Part shown: positions 9,373 through 17,720 of the stretch, in pieces
How the letters are laid out: each line of letters starts with the position of its first letter
How positions within the stretch are numbered: the first letter of the stretch is position 1
NCBI GenBank assembly: GCA_003388555.1
Contig: QQVD01000031.1
Coordinates: 124,001 to 188,000 of the forward strand
Length of the DNA: 64,000 bases
Direction of reading: 5' to 3'
Source: Acidobacteriota bacterium
GTDB taxonomy: Bacteria; Acidobacteriota; Thermoanaerobaculia; Multivoradales; Multivoraceae
Notes under the pieces: generated by a model
What the model was told of the DNA's origin: nothing
Seen by the model: the letters and a program-made list of their open reading frames with translations, nothing else
Database searches by the model: none
Position numbers and translations under genes: made by a program

Positions 9373-10239
9373 TTGACGAGCGGCGGCGAGAAGGAGCACG
9401 GCGCCGGCCGCCCGGCGGTGGTCCTGGTGCGCCCCCAGCTGGGCGAGAACGTCGGCGCCTGCGCTCGCGCGATGTGGAACTGCGGCCTCGACGACCTGCG
9501 CCTGGTCGAGCCGCGAGACGGCTGGCCGAACCCCCGCGCTCTCGCCGCGGCCACCGGCGCCGCCTGGGTGATCGAGAGGGCACGGGTCTTCCCGAGCCTG
9601 GCCGCGGCGACCGCCGACTGCGCCCTGATCGTCGCCACCTCGGCTCGCCGCCGCGAGATGACCAAGGACGGGCTGACGCCACGCCAGGCAGCTTCGTTGC
9701 TCCACGCGGCGGCGTCGCGGCGGCCGCCCGAGCGCGGCGCCCTGGTGTTCGGCTGCGAGCGCACCGGTCTCGACAACGACGACGTGGCGCTGGCCAGCCA
9801 CCTGGTCCAGGTGCCGCTCAATCCTCAGTTCAATTCCTTGAATCTGGCGCAGGCGGTGCTGCTGCTGGCCTGGGAGTGGTACCGCGACGAGGCGGAAGCG
9901 GTGGGCGTCGCCGAGCACCGGCAGGGGCTCGATCAGCGCAGCGCCGAGCTCGCCAGCGGCGGCGAGATGGAGAACTTCTTCGAGCATCTCGAGCAGGAGC
10001 TCGACCGCGCCCGCTTCTTCCGGGTGGCGGAGAAGCGCGCCGGCATGGTGCGCTCGATCCGGGCGCTACTACGTCGCGCCCAGCCGGCGCGGGACGAACT
10101 GCGGGTCCTGCACGGTGTCGTCTCGGCGCTGGTGGGGCGGCGCAAGGACGGCGCTCCGGTGCGTCAGGCGGGCTCGAAGAGCGGCGACGCCGTGGCCCCC
10201 GAGCCTCCGGACCCCCGCCCCGGACGCGGCCAAGGCTAG
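9373..10239 (+). CDS. trmJ: TrmJ-type tRNA 2'-O-methyltransferase (SPOUT, TrmH group 1)
   Basis: A 288-residue SPOUT methyltransferase. TrmJ methylates the 2'-hydroxyl of the nucleotide at position 32 in tRNA anticodon loops using SAM. The start is TTG at 9373 with GGAG upstream; no ATG upstream in frame gives a better site. The knot motifs are clear: RPQLGENVGACARAMWNCG (motif 1), LVFGCERTGLDN (motif 2) and PLNPQFNSLNLAQAVLLLAWEW (motif 3). The C-terminal 90 residues are a helical extension typical of TrmJ, followed by a short Lys/Pro-rich tail. Other TrmH-group members are possible, but motif 3 and the C-terminal helices favour TrmJ. Confidence 0.87.
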   Translation: MTSGGEKEHGAGRPAVVLVRPQLGENVGACARAMWNCGLDDLRLVEPRDGWPNPRALAAATGAAWVIERARVFPSLAAATADCALIVATSARRREMTKDGLTPRQAASLLHAAASRRPPERGALVFGCERTGLDNDDVALASHLVQVPLNPQFNSLNLAQAVLLLAWEWYRDEAEAVGVAEHRQGLDQRSAELASGGEMENFFEHLEQELDRARFFRVAEKRAGMVRSIRALLRRAQPARDELRVLHGVVSALVGRRKDGAPVRQAGSKSGDAVAPEPPDPRPGRGQG

Positions 10240-10255
10240 TCGACGAAAGTCCTTG

Positions 10256-10286
10256 CTCGTGTTAGGGTTAACCCTTGCCTCACGAG
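10256..10286. promoter_or_regulatory. Nested palindrome upstream of Phd/PIN toxin-antitoxin genes
   Basis: The perfect 12-base palindrome AGGGTTAACCCT (10264-10275) is enclosed by the inverted arms CTCGTG (10256-10261) and CACGAG (10281-10286). It lies 17 bases after the trmJ stop and 188 bases before the antitoxin start. There is no T-tract, so an intrinsic terminator is unlikely. A dimeric repressor site is the simplest reading, and Phd-type antitoxins commonly autoregulate through palindromes. The distance to the antitoxin is long for a classic autoregulatory operator. Confidence 0.4.
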
Positions 10287-10473
10287 CCGGCCATCGGCTG
10301 GGTCGGGGCCGTCGGAGCGCCGCGCGCTCTGTCGGCGACCGTCGAGCGTGAGCCCTGTTTCCCGTCTCTTCGCCCTCCGGTGTTCCGGGTCCGTCGCCGC
10401 GGTCGAGCCAAACCGCGGCCATGCCGGGTGCGAAGAACGCAGCAGGGCCCAGCCGTCGTCAAAGGAGCCTCTC

Positions 10474-10764
10474 GTGTCCGAAACCGTCAAGCCCGCCGAA
10501 GTCCGGCAGCGACTGGGCGACCTCCTCGACCGGGTCGCCGATCGGCGCGACGACTTCGTCATCGAGCGACGCGGCAAGCCTCTGGCGGCGATCGTGCCCT
10601 TCGCCAAGTACCAGCAGCTGCAGAAGGCCGCGGAGATGGAGTTGCTGAGCGCCTTCGACCGTCACGCCCGCGAGCTGACCCAGCAGCAGGCCGAGGTTCT
10701 GGCGCGCCGGATCAAGCGCAGGGTGAGGAGCGACAGCGACACCGACACCGACAGCGAGACCTGA
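10474..10764 (+). CDS. Phd/YefM-family antitoxin
   Basis: A 96-residue antitoxin-like protein. The GTG at 10474 sits six bases after a strong AAAGGAG, which settles the start against longer in-frame alternatives. Residues 1-50 follow the Phd/YefM pattern: VKPAEVRQRLGDLLDRV, then FVIERRGKPLAAIVPFAKY. In this fold, the N-terminal domain binds DNA as a dimer. The C-terminal half is helical and charged (QQQAEVLARRIKRRV) and ends in an Asp/Thr/Ser-rich tail; this part would wrap the toxin. The PIN-domain gene 129 bases downstream on the same strand is the likely partner, although the spacing is wider than in most such operons. Confidence 0.8.
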   Translation: MSETVKPAEVRQRLGDLLDRVADRRDDFVIERRGKPLAAIVPFAKYQQLQKAAEMELLSAFDRHARELTQQQAEVLARRIKRRVRSDSDTDTDSET

Positions 10765-10893
10765 TCGCCCGCATGCCGCCCGCTGGCCGCTGTGGCCGGG
10801 CGGTTGCGGAACGGGAAGGGGCGCGGCCACGGGTCCGCACCCCGGACGAACCGGTGTCGGCGCGTTCGAGGTCCGGGATCAGAGCTTCCTGAG

Positions 10894-11451
10894 ATGAAGA
10901 AGCCGCGTGTTGTGATCGATCTCTCGGTCTTCCTCGAGGCGCTGCTCAGCGCCGACAGCGACAGCTCCCGCCTGCTGAGACGTTGGCTGCAGGAGGATGC
11001 CTACCAGGCGCTGATGACGCCGCGTGGCCTGCGTGCGCTCGAGGGCGCGGTGCTCGACGAGGAGCTGCTGGGTGCGAGCGGGCTGGAGGAGAACGAGGCG
11101 AAGCGCTGGGTCGCCGCCCTCGCGTTGCGCGTCGAGACGGTCGAGCCCGAGGTGGAGAGCTCCGCCGCGGTGCTCGAGTCTCGTACCGCCTCGGTGCGGG
11201 CGCGGGCCCGTGCGGTGCTCGCCGGAGCCCGGGGCGAGAGCCCGGATCGCGAGCCCTCCGCCGCGCCCGAGCCGTCGGCGGAGGAGTCGGCACTGGCGGC
11301 GCTCTCGGCACTCGATCGCGACGCGGTGCTCGCCGCCCGGCAGTCCGAGGCGTTGATCGTCTCCACCGACCCGGCGCTGCTCGAGTCCCGCGATCTCGGG
11401 GTCGACGTGTTGACTCCGACCAGCCTCCTGCAGCTGCTGGAAGCGCTCTGA
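10894..11451 (+). CDS. Diverged PIN-domain protein, putative toxin of the upstream antitoxin
   Basis: A 185-residue protein starts at ATG 10894; its upstream region has only a weak binding site. The N-terminus (VVIDLSVFLEALLS, then SSRLLRRWLQ and ALEGAVLDEELL) and the C-terminus (DRDAVLAARQSEALIVSTDPALLE, then DVLTPTSLLQLLEAL) align with PIN toxins of the family annotated as putative toxin-antitoxin component, PIN family. Two features are odd. The usual DTN after the first beta strand is DLS. About 40 residues of Ala/Ser/Glu-rich sequence (around 95-135) are inserted before the last acidic pair. Acidic residues that could bind metal remain (D8, E47 region, D141, D158 region), so RNase activity is possible but uncertain. 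Confidence 0.65.
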   Translation: MKKPRVVIDLSVFLEALLSADSDSSRLLRRWLQEDAYQALMTPRGLRALEGAVLDEELLGASGLEENEAKRWVAALALRVETVEPEVESSAAVLESRTASVRARARAVLAGARGESPDREPSAAPEPSAEESALAALSALDRDAVLAARQSEALIVSTDPALLESRDLGVDVLTPTSLLQLLEAL

Positions 11452-11617
11452 ACGAGCTCCGACGACCCTCTGCCGTGTGCCCTGCCGGCTCGGTTCTCGC
11501 GGTCTCCGGAGGCTGCCGGCCGGCGGGAAACTTCGCGCTCCCTTTTGCGTTGCACTCCCGACCGCAGGCCGGTCGACGACTGCACGGTCCCGCCGTCTTT
11601 CCTCACCGTCGAATGCG

Positions 11618-13903
11618 ATGAAGCTGCGCACAAAACTGATCGTCGCTTTCTTCGGCCTCGCCGTACTGCCGCTCATCGGCCTGGTGGTCTTCAGCTACCT
11701 CTCCTCGGTGCGGGCGCTACGCCAGGCGGTCGAGGAGCAGTCGCGCGAGCTGGCCGGGCGCATCGAGCGCAACATGGCGGTGGCGCGGGGAGAGTTCCTG
11801 CAGAACTGGCGCGGGGTGCGCGAGCTCGACTGGCCCGCGACCAGCCGCGAGGAGTTCGAGGTCAAGCTGGCACGGGCGATGGAGGAGCTCGGCCCCTGGG
11901 CGCCCCTGGTGCGACGTTGGGAGTTCCAGCCGGCGCCGCCCGCCGCCGCTCCGCCGCCGCCCGGCGCCGAGGGCTCAGATGCTGGGACGCCGGCCGCTCC
12001 CCCCGTCGGGCCGGCCGGCCCCGAGGGTCGCTGGTGGGACGAGCCCACGGTGGTCTGGGTGCAGCCGCAAGAAGGGCAGTCGACCCAGGATGGCGAGGGC
12101 GCGGCAGGTTCCTCGCAGGCGGCGAGGGCCGTCGAAGCCGACCGCATGTGGCGGTTCTCCTTCGCTCCCGACGTCGATCCCGAGCGGGCGATGGTACCGG
12201 CCCGGCGGGCTCTCGAACGGGTCAGCGCGCGGATCGCCGACAAGGTGCGCGAGCTCGAGATCGAGCTGCAGCAGCGTGAGGTGGAGGCCGACGCCGCGGC
12301 GCGCGCGGTGGCCTCGGGGGTCGGCGACCTGCACGCAGCCACCGACGCCGCGATCGCCGCCGGCGCCCTCGCGGTCGACCTCGAGAGACTGCGCAACCGC
12401 GACGAGATGATCGGCTCCCTGCTCGGCACCGAACTCAGCCTGCAGACCGGTCTGGAGGGGGTCGGCCTGCAGGGCACGCTCGGGATGCAGCTCGACAAGC
12501 AGCGCTTCTTCCGTGCCGTGCTCGAGGCGACGCCGCGTGATCGCGGCGAGGTCCCTTTCGCGGTCGATCCCGAGGGGCAGGTCTACTTCCGAGACGACGT
12601 CGATCGCGAGCGCCTGATCGAAGTCAGCGGGGTCTCGCCGGAGCTCTTCGCCGAGGCCTGCCGCGAGGGCATGTGGAGCGACGACAGCTGGGTGGTCGCC
12701 ACCAAGGCCGATCCCGAGACCGAGATCACCTATGGCATCGCGCGCCCGATCGACGACTCGCTGGCCGAGATCCGCCGCGCCACCGGGCGCAACTTCCTGC
12801 TCGGCCTCGGCATGATCGGTCTCAGCCTGTTCGGCATCCTGCCACTCAGCTCACGGCTGACGCGCGGGCTGCAGGATCTCTCGACCGATGTCGACCGGCT
12901 CGCCGAGGGCGAGCTCGACGTGCGGGCCGAGGTCCGCGGCCGCGACGAGCTGGCGGTCCTGGCGCGCTCGTTCAATCACATGGCGGCGCAGCTGCAGACC
13001 CAGCGCGAGCAGCTGGTCGAGCAGGAGCGTCGCGGTCGCGAGCAGGAGGTCTCGAAGCGGCTGCTCGAGGCGGAGAACGCGCGTCGCGGCGAGGAGCTGG
13101 AACAGGCGCGCCAGTTCCAGCTGTCGATGCTCCCGGCGGAGATCCCGCGCTTCTCCGAGTACGACATCGCGGTGGTGATGCGCACCGCCACCGAGGTCGG
13201 AGGTGACTACTACGACTTCCTGCCCGATCCTGCGCCCGAGGACGGCGGGCAGGGACGAGCCGCTGGTCGCCAGCTGACGGTGGCGGTGGGAGACGCCACC
13301 GGGCACGGCGCCAAGGCCGGCACCATGGTCACCGCGGTCAAGGCGCTGCTGTCGGCGTCGGCCCCGCTGGTCGATCTCGCCGAGTTCCTCGCCCACGGTT
13401 CGGCGGTGATCAAGAACATGTGCGTCGAGCGCATGGCGATGTCGCTGCAGCTGGTGAGGCTGTCGCCCGAACACTTCGATCTCGCCTCGGCGGCGATGCC
13501 GCCGGCGCTGCTCTGGCGCCGCGAGGCCGGTGCCGGCGCCGCCGCGGTCGAGGAGATCGCACTCGAGGGATTGCCTCTCGGGGGACTGCGCGGTGTGCGC
13601 TACGAGTGCCGGCGGGTCGCCTGGAATCCGGGCGACGTGCTGCTGATGATGAGCGACGGTCTGCTCGAGCAGACCGGCGACGACGGCTCGCCGGTCGGCT
13701 ACCGGCGTGTCACCGAGCTCTTCCGCGAGGCAGTGGGCGCCGGCGGCGGGGGGGCTGCGGCGACGTCGGGGCGTGAGGTCTCGGCCGATGACGTGATCCG
13801 GCGGTTCAACGATGAGATCGAGCGCATCACCGGAGGCCGGGCGCCGGCCGACGACGTGACCTTCCTCGCGGTGCGCAACATCTCGCGCGCTGCGGGGCGT
13901 TGA
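11618..13903 (+). CDS. Membrane HAMP-PP2C (SpoIIE/RsbU-type) serine phosphatase
   Basis: A 761-residue sensor phosphatase starts at ATG 11618. Membrane helices at about 8-30 and 391-413 flank an extracytoplasmic region. That region includes a Pro/Ala-rich insert near residues 105-150 and a long coiled-coil-prone segment. A HAMP domain (about 413-465) and a short coiled coil lead to the PP2C-type domain (about 498-758). That domain has ARQFQLSMLP, TEVGGDYYDF, AVGDATGHGAKAG and MMSDGLLEQTGDDG, so the metal-binding Asp residues are present. Such phosphatases dephosphorylate STAS-domain anti-anti-sigma factors in partner-switching cascades. No STAS or anti-sigma kinase gene lies nearby, so the target must be elsewhere. 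Confidence 0.9.
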   Translation: MKLRTKLIVAFFGLAVLPLIGLVVFSYLSSVRALRQAVEEQSRELAGRIERNMAVARGEFLQNWRGVRELDWPATSREEFEVKLARAMEELGPWAPLVRRWEFQPAPPAAAPPPPGAEGSDAGTPAAPPVGPAGPEGRWWDEPTVVWVQPQEGQSTQDGEGAAGSSQAARAVEADRMWRFSFAPDVDPERAMVPARRALERVSARIADKVRELEIELQQREVEADAAARAVASGVGDLHAATDAAIAAGALAVDLERLRNRDEMIGSLLGTELSLQTGLEGVGLQGTLGMQLDKQRFFRAVLEATPRDRGEVPFAVDPEGQVYFRDDVDRERLIEVSGVSPELFAEACREGMWSDDSWVVATKADPETEITYGIARPIDDSLAEIRRATGRNFLLGLGMIGLSLFGILPLSSRLTRGLQDLSTDVDRLAEGELDVRAEVRGRDELAVLARSFNHMAAQLQTQREQLVEQERRGREQEVSKRLLEAENARRGEELEQARQFQLSMLPAEIPRFSEYDIAVVMRTATEVGGDYYDFLPDPAPEDGGQGRAAGRQLTVAVGDATGHGAKAGTMVTAVKALLSASAPLVDLAEFLAHGSAVIKNMCVERMAMSLQLVRLSPEHFDLASAAMPPALLWRREAGAGAAAVEEIALEGLPLGGLRGVRYECRRVAWNPGDVLLMMSDGLLEQTGDDGSPVGYRRVTELFREAVGAGGGGAAATSGREVSADDVIRRFNDEIERITGGRAPADDVTFLAVRNISRAAGR

Positions 13904-13912
13904 AGCGGTGAG

Positions 13913-13941
13913 CTGACTCCGGTCGCCGCGACGGGAGTCAG
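13913..13941. terminator. Hairpin between convergent phosphatase genes
   Basis: CTGACTCC (13913-13920) pairs perfectly with GGAGTCAG (13934-13941), and the loop can form an inner GTCG/CGAC stem. It lies just after the PP2C stop and overlaps the sixA stop codon on the other strand. There is no U-tract in either direction, so it is a candidate bidirectional terminator or 3'-end stabiliser, not a classic intrinsic terminator. Confidence 0.45.
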
Positions 13942-14450
13942 AGAGCGGCGAGCAGTCGCGGTGGCAGAAACCAGTGCAGCTCGCCGAGCCCCGGTCGCAG
14001 CTCGGCGATGCCGCCGCGCAGGGCGATCGAGGCGACTGCCGCGGTCGGGAAGCGGACCGTGGCGCCGGTGAGACGCGAAACGACGGCGGAGCAGGCGGGC
14101 TCGTGTCCGACCACCAGGAGGCGCTCGCCCTGCTCCGGGGCGAGCTCACGCACGCAGTCGAGCCAGCCGTCCGCGGTGGCCTCGTAGAGACGCTCGGAGT
14201 AGACGACGTCGACCGCATCGCTGGAATCGTCGCTGTCTTGCGCCGCTTCGAGCAGGCGCTCGACGGTCTCGCGGGTGCGTCGCGCCGTCGAGCAGAGCAC
14301 GTGCGGCGGCAGCCGGCCGGTCGCCGCGAGGAAACGGCCGACGTCGGCGGCGGCCCTACGGCCCCTGGGGTTGAGCGGCCGGTCGTGGTCGCTCGCGGCG
14401 CCACTGTGCCAGTCCGACTTGGCGTGTCTGAGAACCAGCAGCTCGAACAT
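13938..14450 (-). CDS. sixA: SixA-type phosphohistidine phosphatase
   Basis: A 170-residue histidine phosphatase starts at ATG 14450, with GGGAGG eight bases upstream. The catalytic RHG-like motif is LLVLRHAKSDW near the N-terminus (RHAK, as in SixA rather than RHGE). Other matches are RPLNPRGRRAAADVGRFL, STARRTRETVERL and LLVVGHEPACSAVVSRL, giving the second catalytic His. SixA enzymes remove phosphate from histidine on phosphotransfer proteins. It is divergent from polyphosphate kinase 1 with 239 bases between. The two are often neighbours in bacteria, so a link to phosphate metabolism is plausible. Confidence 0.9.
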   Translation of the reverse strand: MFELLVLRHAKSDWHSGAASDHDRPLNPRGRRAAADVGRFLAATGRLPPHVLCSTARRTRETVERLLEAAQDSDDSSDAVDVVYSERLYEATADGWLDCVRELAPEQGERLLVVGHEPACSAVVSRLTGATVRFPTAAVASIALRGGIAELRPGLGELHWFLPPRLLAAL

Positions 14451-14689
14451 CTGTGAGACCTCCCTGACGCCTGCCCGACCGCCCGACCGCCCGGCGGCGG
14501 ACGATCGCACCGCCGGCGCGGACTCTGACCTCGGCCGCCATCGCGGAGTCGCGGCTTCTCGGGATCTTCTCATCGATCTGCTAGCTTGATCGGTCGCCAC
14601 AGCGATTCCGGGCCGTGGGTGCGTGTCGCCGCACCGTCGCCGCCCGGATCCGGCGGCTCGAGAGCCCAAAGGGCGAGGGAGAGACGATC

Positions 14690-16933
14690 GTGAGCCGGGA
14701 GCCGGCCGAGCACGCAGCAGGGGACGGTGCCGTCGCGGCGGCGAGTGTCCCCGGTGCGTCGGCGAGCGGCGCAGGGCATGCCGCGTCCGCCAGATCGACG
14801 ACGCAGGCGGCGCCCGCCTCGCGGCCGGTCGAGGCGCCGGACGGCCGGCGGTCGCTGGAGGAGTTCCCTGCCGAGACGCGGTACCTCAACCGTGAGCTGA
14901 GCTGGCTGCAGTTCAACTCGCGGGTGATGGAAGAGGCGCTCGATCCGGGCAACCCGCTGCTCGAGCGGGTCAAGTTCCTGTCGATCTACGCCAGCAACCT
15001 CGACGAGTTCTTCATGATCCGGGTCTCGGGCCTGCGCGACCAGCTGGTCGCCGGAGTACTCGAGGCTCCGCCCGACGGGATGACCCCGCAGGAGCAGCTG
15101 GTGGCGATCCGCGAGGCGCTGCGTGAGGAGCTGCCGCGGGTCCAGAACTGCTGGGAGGACCTGCAGGTCGAGCTGGCGCGCGAGGAGATCGAGGTGGTCG
15201 AGCTCGACGACCTCGACGGGGAGGAGCGCGCGGCGATGCGCACGCTCTTCGAGCGTGACATCTTCCCGATCCTCACGCCGCTCGCCTTCGACCCTGGCCA
15301 TCCGTTCCCGCACATCTCCAACCTCAGCCTCAACCTCGCCGTGGTGGTGCGCGAGCCCGGCCACGGCGAGCGCTTCGCCCGCCTCAAGGTGCCGCAGGCG
15401 ATCGATCGCCTGGTGCGCGTGCCCGGCGGCGACATCCCGAGCGGCGGCCTACGCGCCGGCCGCCGTCGCTACCGCTTCGTGTGGCTCGAGCAGCTGGTGA
15501 GCGCCAACCTCGATCTGCTCTTCCCGGGACTCGAGGTGCTGGCAGCACACGCCTTTCGCGTCACCCGCGACGCCGATCTCGAGATCGAGGAGGACGAGGC
15601 GTCCGATCTGCTGACGGCGATGGCGGAGGTGGTCGGGCGGCGTCACTTCGGCTCGGTGACCCGCCTCGAGCTCGACGCTCGGATGCCGCGCGAGATGCGC
15701 CAGATCCTCGAGCGCAACCTCGGCACTGCCGACTATCAGGTCTACGCCCATCGGGGGCCGCTCGGCCTGGCATCGCTGATGGAGCTGACCTCGTTGGACG
15801 TCAAGGATCTCCAGGATCCGCCGTTCATGCCCGACGCGCGCCGCGACCTGATCGACGAGGAGCCGATCTGGTCGCACCTGCGGCGCCGCGACTACCTCCT
15901 GTACCACCCCTACGACAGCTTCCTGCCGGTGATCGAGTTCCTGCGTGCGGCCGCCGAGGATCCCCAGGTGGTGGCGATCAAGCAGACGCTCTACCGCACC
16001 GGTCCCGACTCGCCGGTGGTCGCGGCGCTGATGGAGGCGCGCGAGAACGGCAAGCAGGTGTCGGTGCTGGTCGAGCTCAAGGCGCGCTTCGACGAGCAGA
16101 ACAACATCGCCTGGGCGCAGTCGCTGGAGAAGGCCGGGGTGCACGTCGTCTACGGTGTGCTCGGACTCAAGACCCACGCCAAGATGTGCCTGGTGGTGCG
16201 CCGTGAGGAGAGCGGAGTGCGCTCCTACGTGCACCTGGCGACCGGCAACTACAACCCGATCACTGCGCGGATCTACACCGACGCGGGGTTGATGACCTCC
16301 GATCCGGTGATCGCGCGCGACGTTTCCAACCTGTTCAACGCCTTGACCGGCTACTCGCGGCAGCGCGACTACGAGAAGCTGCTGGTGGCGCCGGGGCGCA
16401 TGCGCGAGCTGATGATCGAGCGCATCGATCGGGAGATAGCGCACTGCGGCCGGGGCGGGCAAGGCTATCTGGCATTCAAGATGAACTCGCTGGTCGACCG
16501 CGAGTGCATCGACGCCCTCTACCGGGCGTCGCGCGCCGGGGTGCGAGTGGACCTTTTGATCCGCGGCATCTGCTGCCTGCGACCGGCGGTGCCCGGCCTG
16601 AGCGAGAACGTCCGGGTGATCTCGCTGGTGGGGCGCTTCCTCGAGCATTCGCGGGTCTACTGCTTCGCCAACGGCGGCGAGCACGAGGTGTTGATGGGCA
16701 GCGCCGATCTGATGCCGCGCAACCTCGACGGCCGCGTCGAGACGCTCTTCCCGGTCGAGGACGCGCGGCTTCGGCGCGGACTCTGGGCGGTGATGCAGCG
16801 CGAGCTGGCCGACCAGGCGAACCGCCGTGAGCTGCGCAGCGACGGCAGCTACAGCCGCAAGCCGTTCGATCTGCCGGACGACGCGCCGGACGTGCAGCGC
16901 GAGTTCCAGGGCGCCGAGACGCCCTGGCGCTGA
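14690..16933 (+). CDS. ppk1: Polyphosphate kinase 1
   Basis: A 747-residue PPK1, which reversibly transfers the gamma-phosphate of ATP to polyphosphate. I chose the GTG at 14690, preceded by GGGAGAGA. The first 55 residues are an Ala/Gly/Pro-rich leader not usual in the family, so a start further downstream cannot be excluded. The N-domain begins at RYLNRELSWLQFNSRVMEEA, followed by IYASNLDEFFMIRVSG. The catalytic core has KQTLYRTG, the phospho-accepting His in GLKTHAKM (H496) and the second conserved His in GRFLEHSRVYCF (H653). The C-terminus VDRECIDALYRASRAGV and GSADLMPRNLDGRVE are standard. Gene order with sixA is divergent. Confidence 0.95.
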   Translation: MSREPAEHAAGDGAVAAASVPGASASGAGHAASARSTTQAAPASRPVEAPDGRRSLEEFPAETRYLNRELSWLQFNSRVMEEALDPGNPLLERVKFLSIYASNLDEFFMIRVSGLRDQLVAGVLEAPPDGMTPQEQLVAIREALREELPRVQNCWEDLQVELAREEIEVVELDDLDGEERAAMRTLFERDIFPILTPLAFDPGHPFPHISNLSLNLAVVVREPGHGERFARLKVPQAIDRLVRVPGGDIPSGGLRAGRRRYRFVWLEQLVSANLDLLFPGLEVLAAHAFRVTRDADLEIEEDEASDLLTAMAEVVGRRHFGSVTRLELDARMPREMRQILERNLGTADYQVYAHRGPLGLASLMELTSLDVKDLQDPPFMPDARRDLIDEEPIWSHLRRRDYLLYHPYDSFLPVIEFLRAAAEDPQVVAIKQTLYRTGPDSPVVAALMEARENGKQVSVLVELKARFDEQNNIAWAQSLEKAGVHVVYGVLGLKTHAKMCLVVRREESGVRSYVHLATGNYNPITARIYTDAGLMTSDPVIARDVSNLFNALTGYSRQRDYEKLLVAPGRMRELMIERIDREIAHCGRGGQGYLAFKMNSLVDRECIDALYRASRAGVRVDLLIRGICCLRPAVPGLSENVRVISLVGRFLEHSRVYCFANGGEHEVLMGSADLMPRNLDGRVETLFPVEDARLRRGLWAVMQRELADQANRRELRSDGSYSRKPFDLPDDAPDVQREFQGAETPWR

Positions 16934-17090
16934 GCGCTCTCCTCCGAGCGAACGGATCGCGGTCGCAAGAGGTCGGCGCGCGATCCGGCCGCTTGGGCCG
17001 AGAGGGTGGAATTGGCTACGCTGCGCAGCCGTAAGCCGTTCCAGACCCATCGGGAACCCCACGCGAGGGGTCCCAGAGAGGATGCCACCA

Positions 17091-17681
17091 ATGATCGGAT
17101 TGATCGTTCTCCTGGTCGTCGCCCTCGTGCTCGTCGCCTGGGTGGCCGGGATCTACAACCGCCTGGTCCGCCTGCGCAACCGTTTCCAGAACGCGTTCGC
17201 CCAGATCGACGTGCAGCTGAAGCGCCGTTACGACCTCATCCCCAACCTGGTCGAGACCGCCAAGGGCTACCTGAAGCACGAGCGCGAGACCCTCGAGAAC
17301 GTCACCAAGGCGCGTAACGAGGCGCTCGCCGCGTCGCAGGCCGCGGCGGCGAATCCCGGCGACCCGGCGGCGATGAAGGCGCTGCAGGGCGCGGAGAGCC
17401 TTCTCGGCCGCATGCTGGTCAACGTGCGCGCGGTGGCCGAGCAGTATCCGGACCTCAAGGCGAACGAGACGATGAACCGGCTCATGGAAGAGCTGACGTC
17501 GACCGAGAACAAGATCTCCTTCGCCAGGCAGGCCTACAACGACGCCGTGACCAACTACAACACGGCTCGCGAGACCTTCCCGAGCAACATGGTCGCCGGT
17601 TCGATGGGCTTCGGCCCGGCCGAGCTGTTCGAGGTCGAGATCGCCGAGCAGCGCGAGCCGGTCGCCGTCTCGTTCACCTGA
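17091..17681 (+). CDS. lemA: LemA family membrane protein
   Basis: A 196-residue LemA protein. Two ATGs lie close together (17082 and 17091). GAGAGG is correctly spaced only for 17091, so that start is preferred. One N-terminal membrane helix (about residues 2-20, IGLIVLLVVALVLVAWVAG) is followed by the hallmark YNRLVRLRNRFQNAFAQIDV, then QLKRRYDLIPNLVETAKGYL. The long helical bundle ends with AYNDAVTNYNTARETFPSN. LemA proteins have an outside-facing short N-terminus and a helical cytosolic domain of unknown role. They often sit beside M48 proteases, as here (39 bases to the next gene, same strand). Confidence 0.95.
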   Translation: MIGLIVLLVVALVLVAWVAGIYNRLVRLRNRFQNAFAQIDVQLKRRYDLIPNLVETAKGYLKHERETLENVTKARNEALAASQAAAANPGDPAAMKALQGAESLLGRMLVNVRAVAEQYPDLKANETMNRLMEELTSTENKISFARQAYNDAVTNYNTARETFPSNMVAGSMGFGPAELFEVEIAEQREPVAVSFT

Positions 17682-17720
17682 GGGGTGTGCGCAGGGGGAA
17701 GAGCCTGAGGGGACGAGAGC

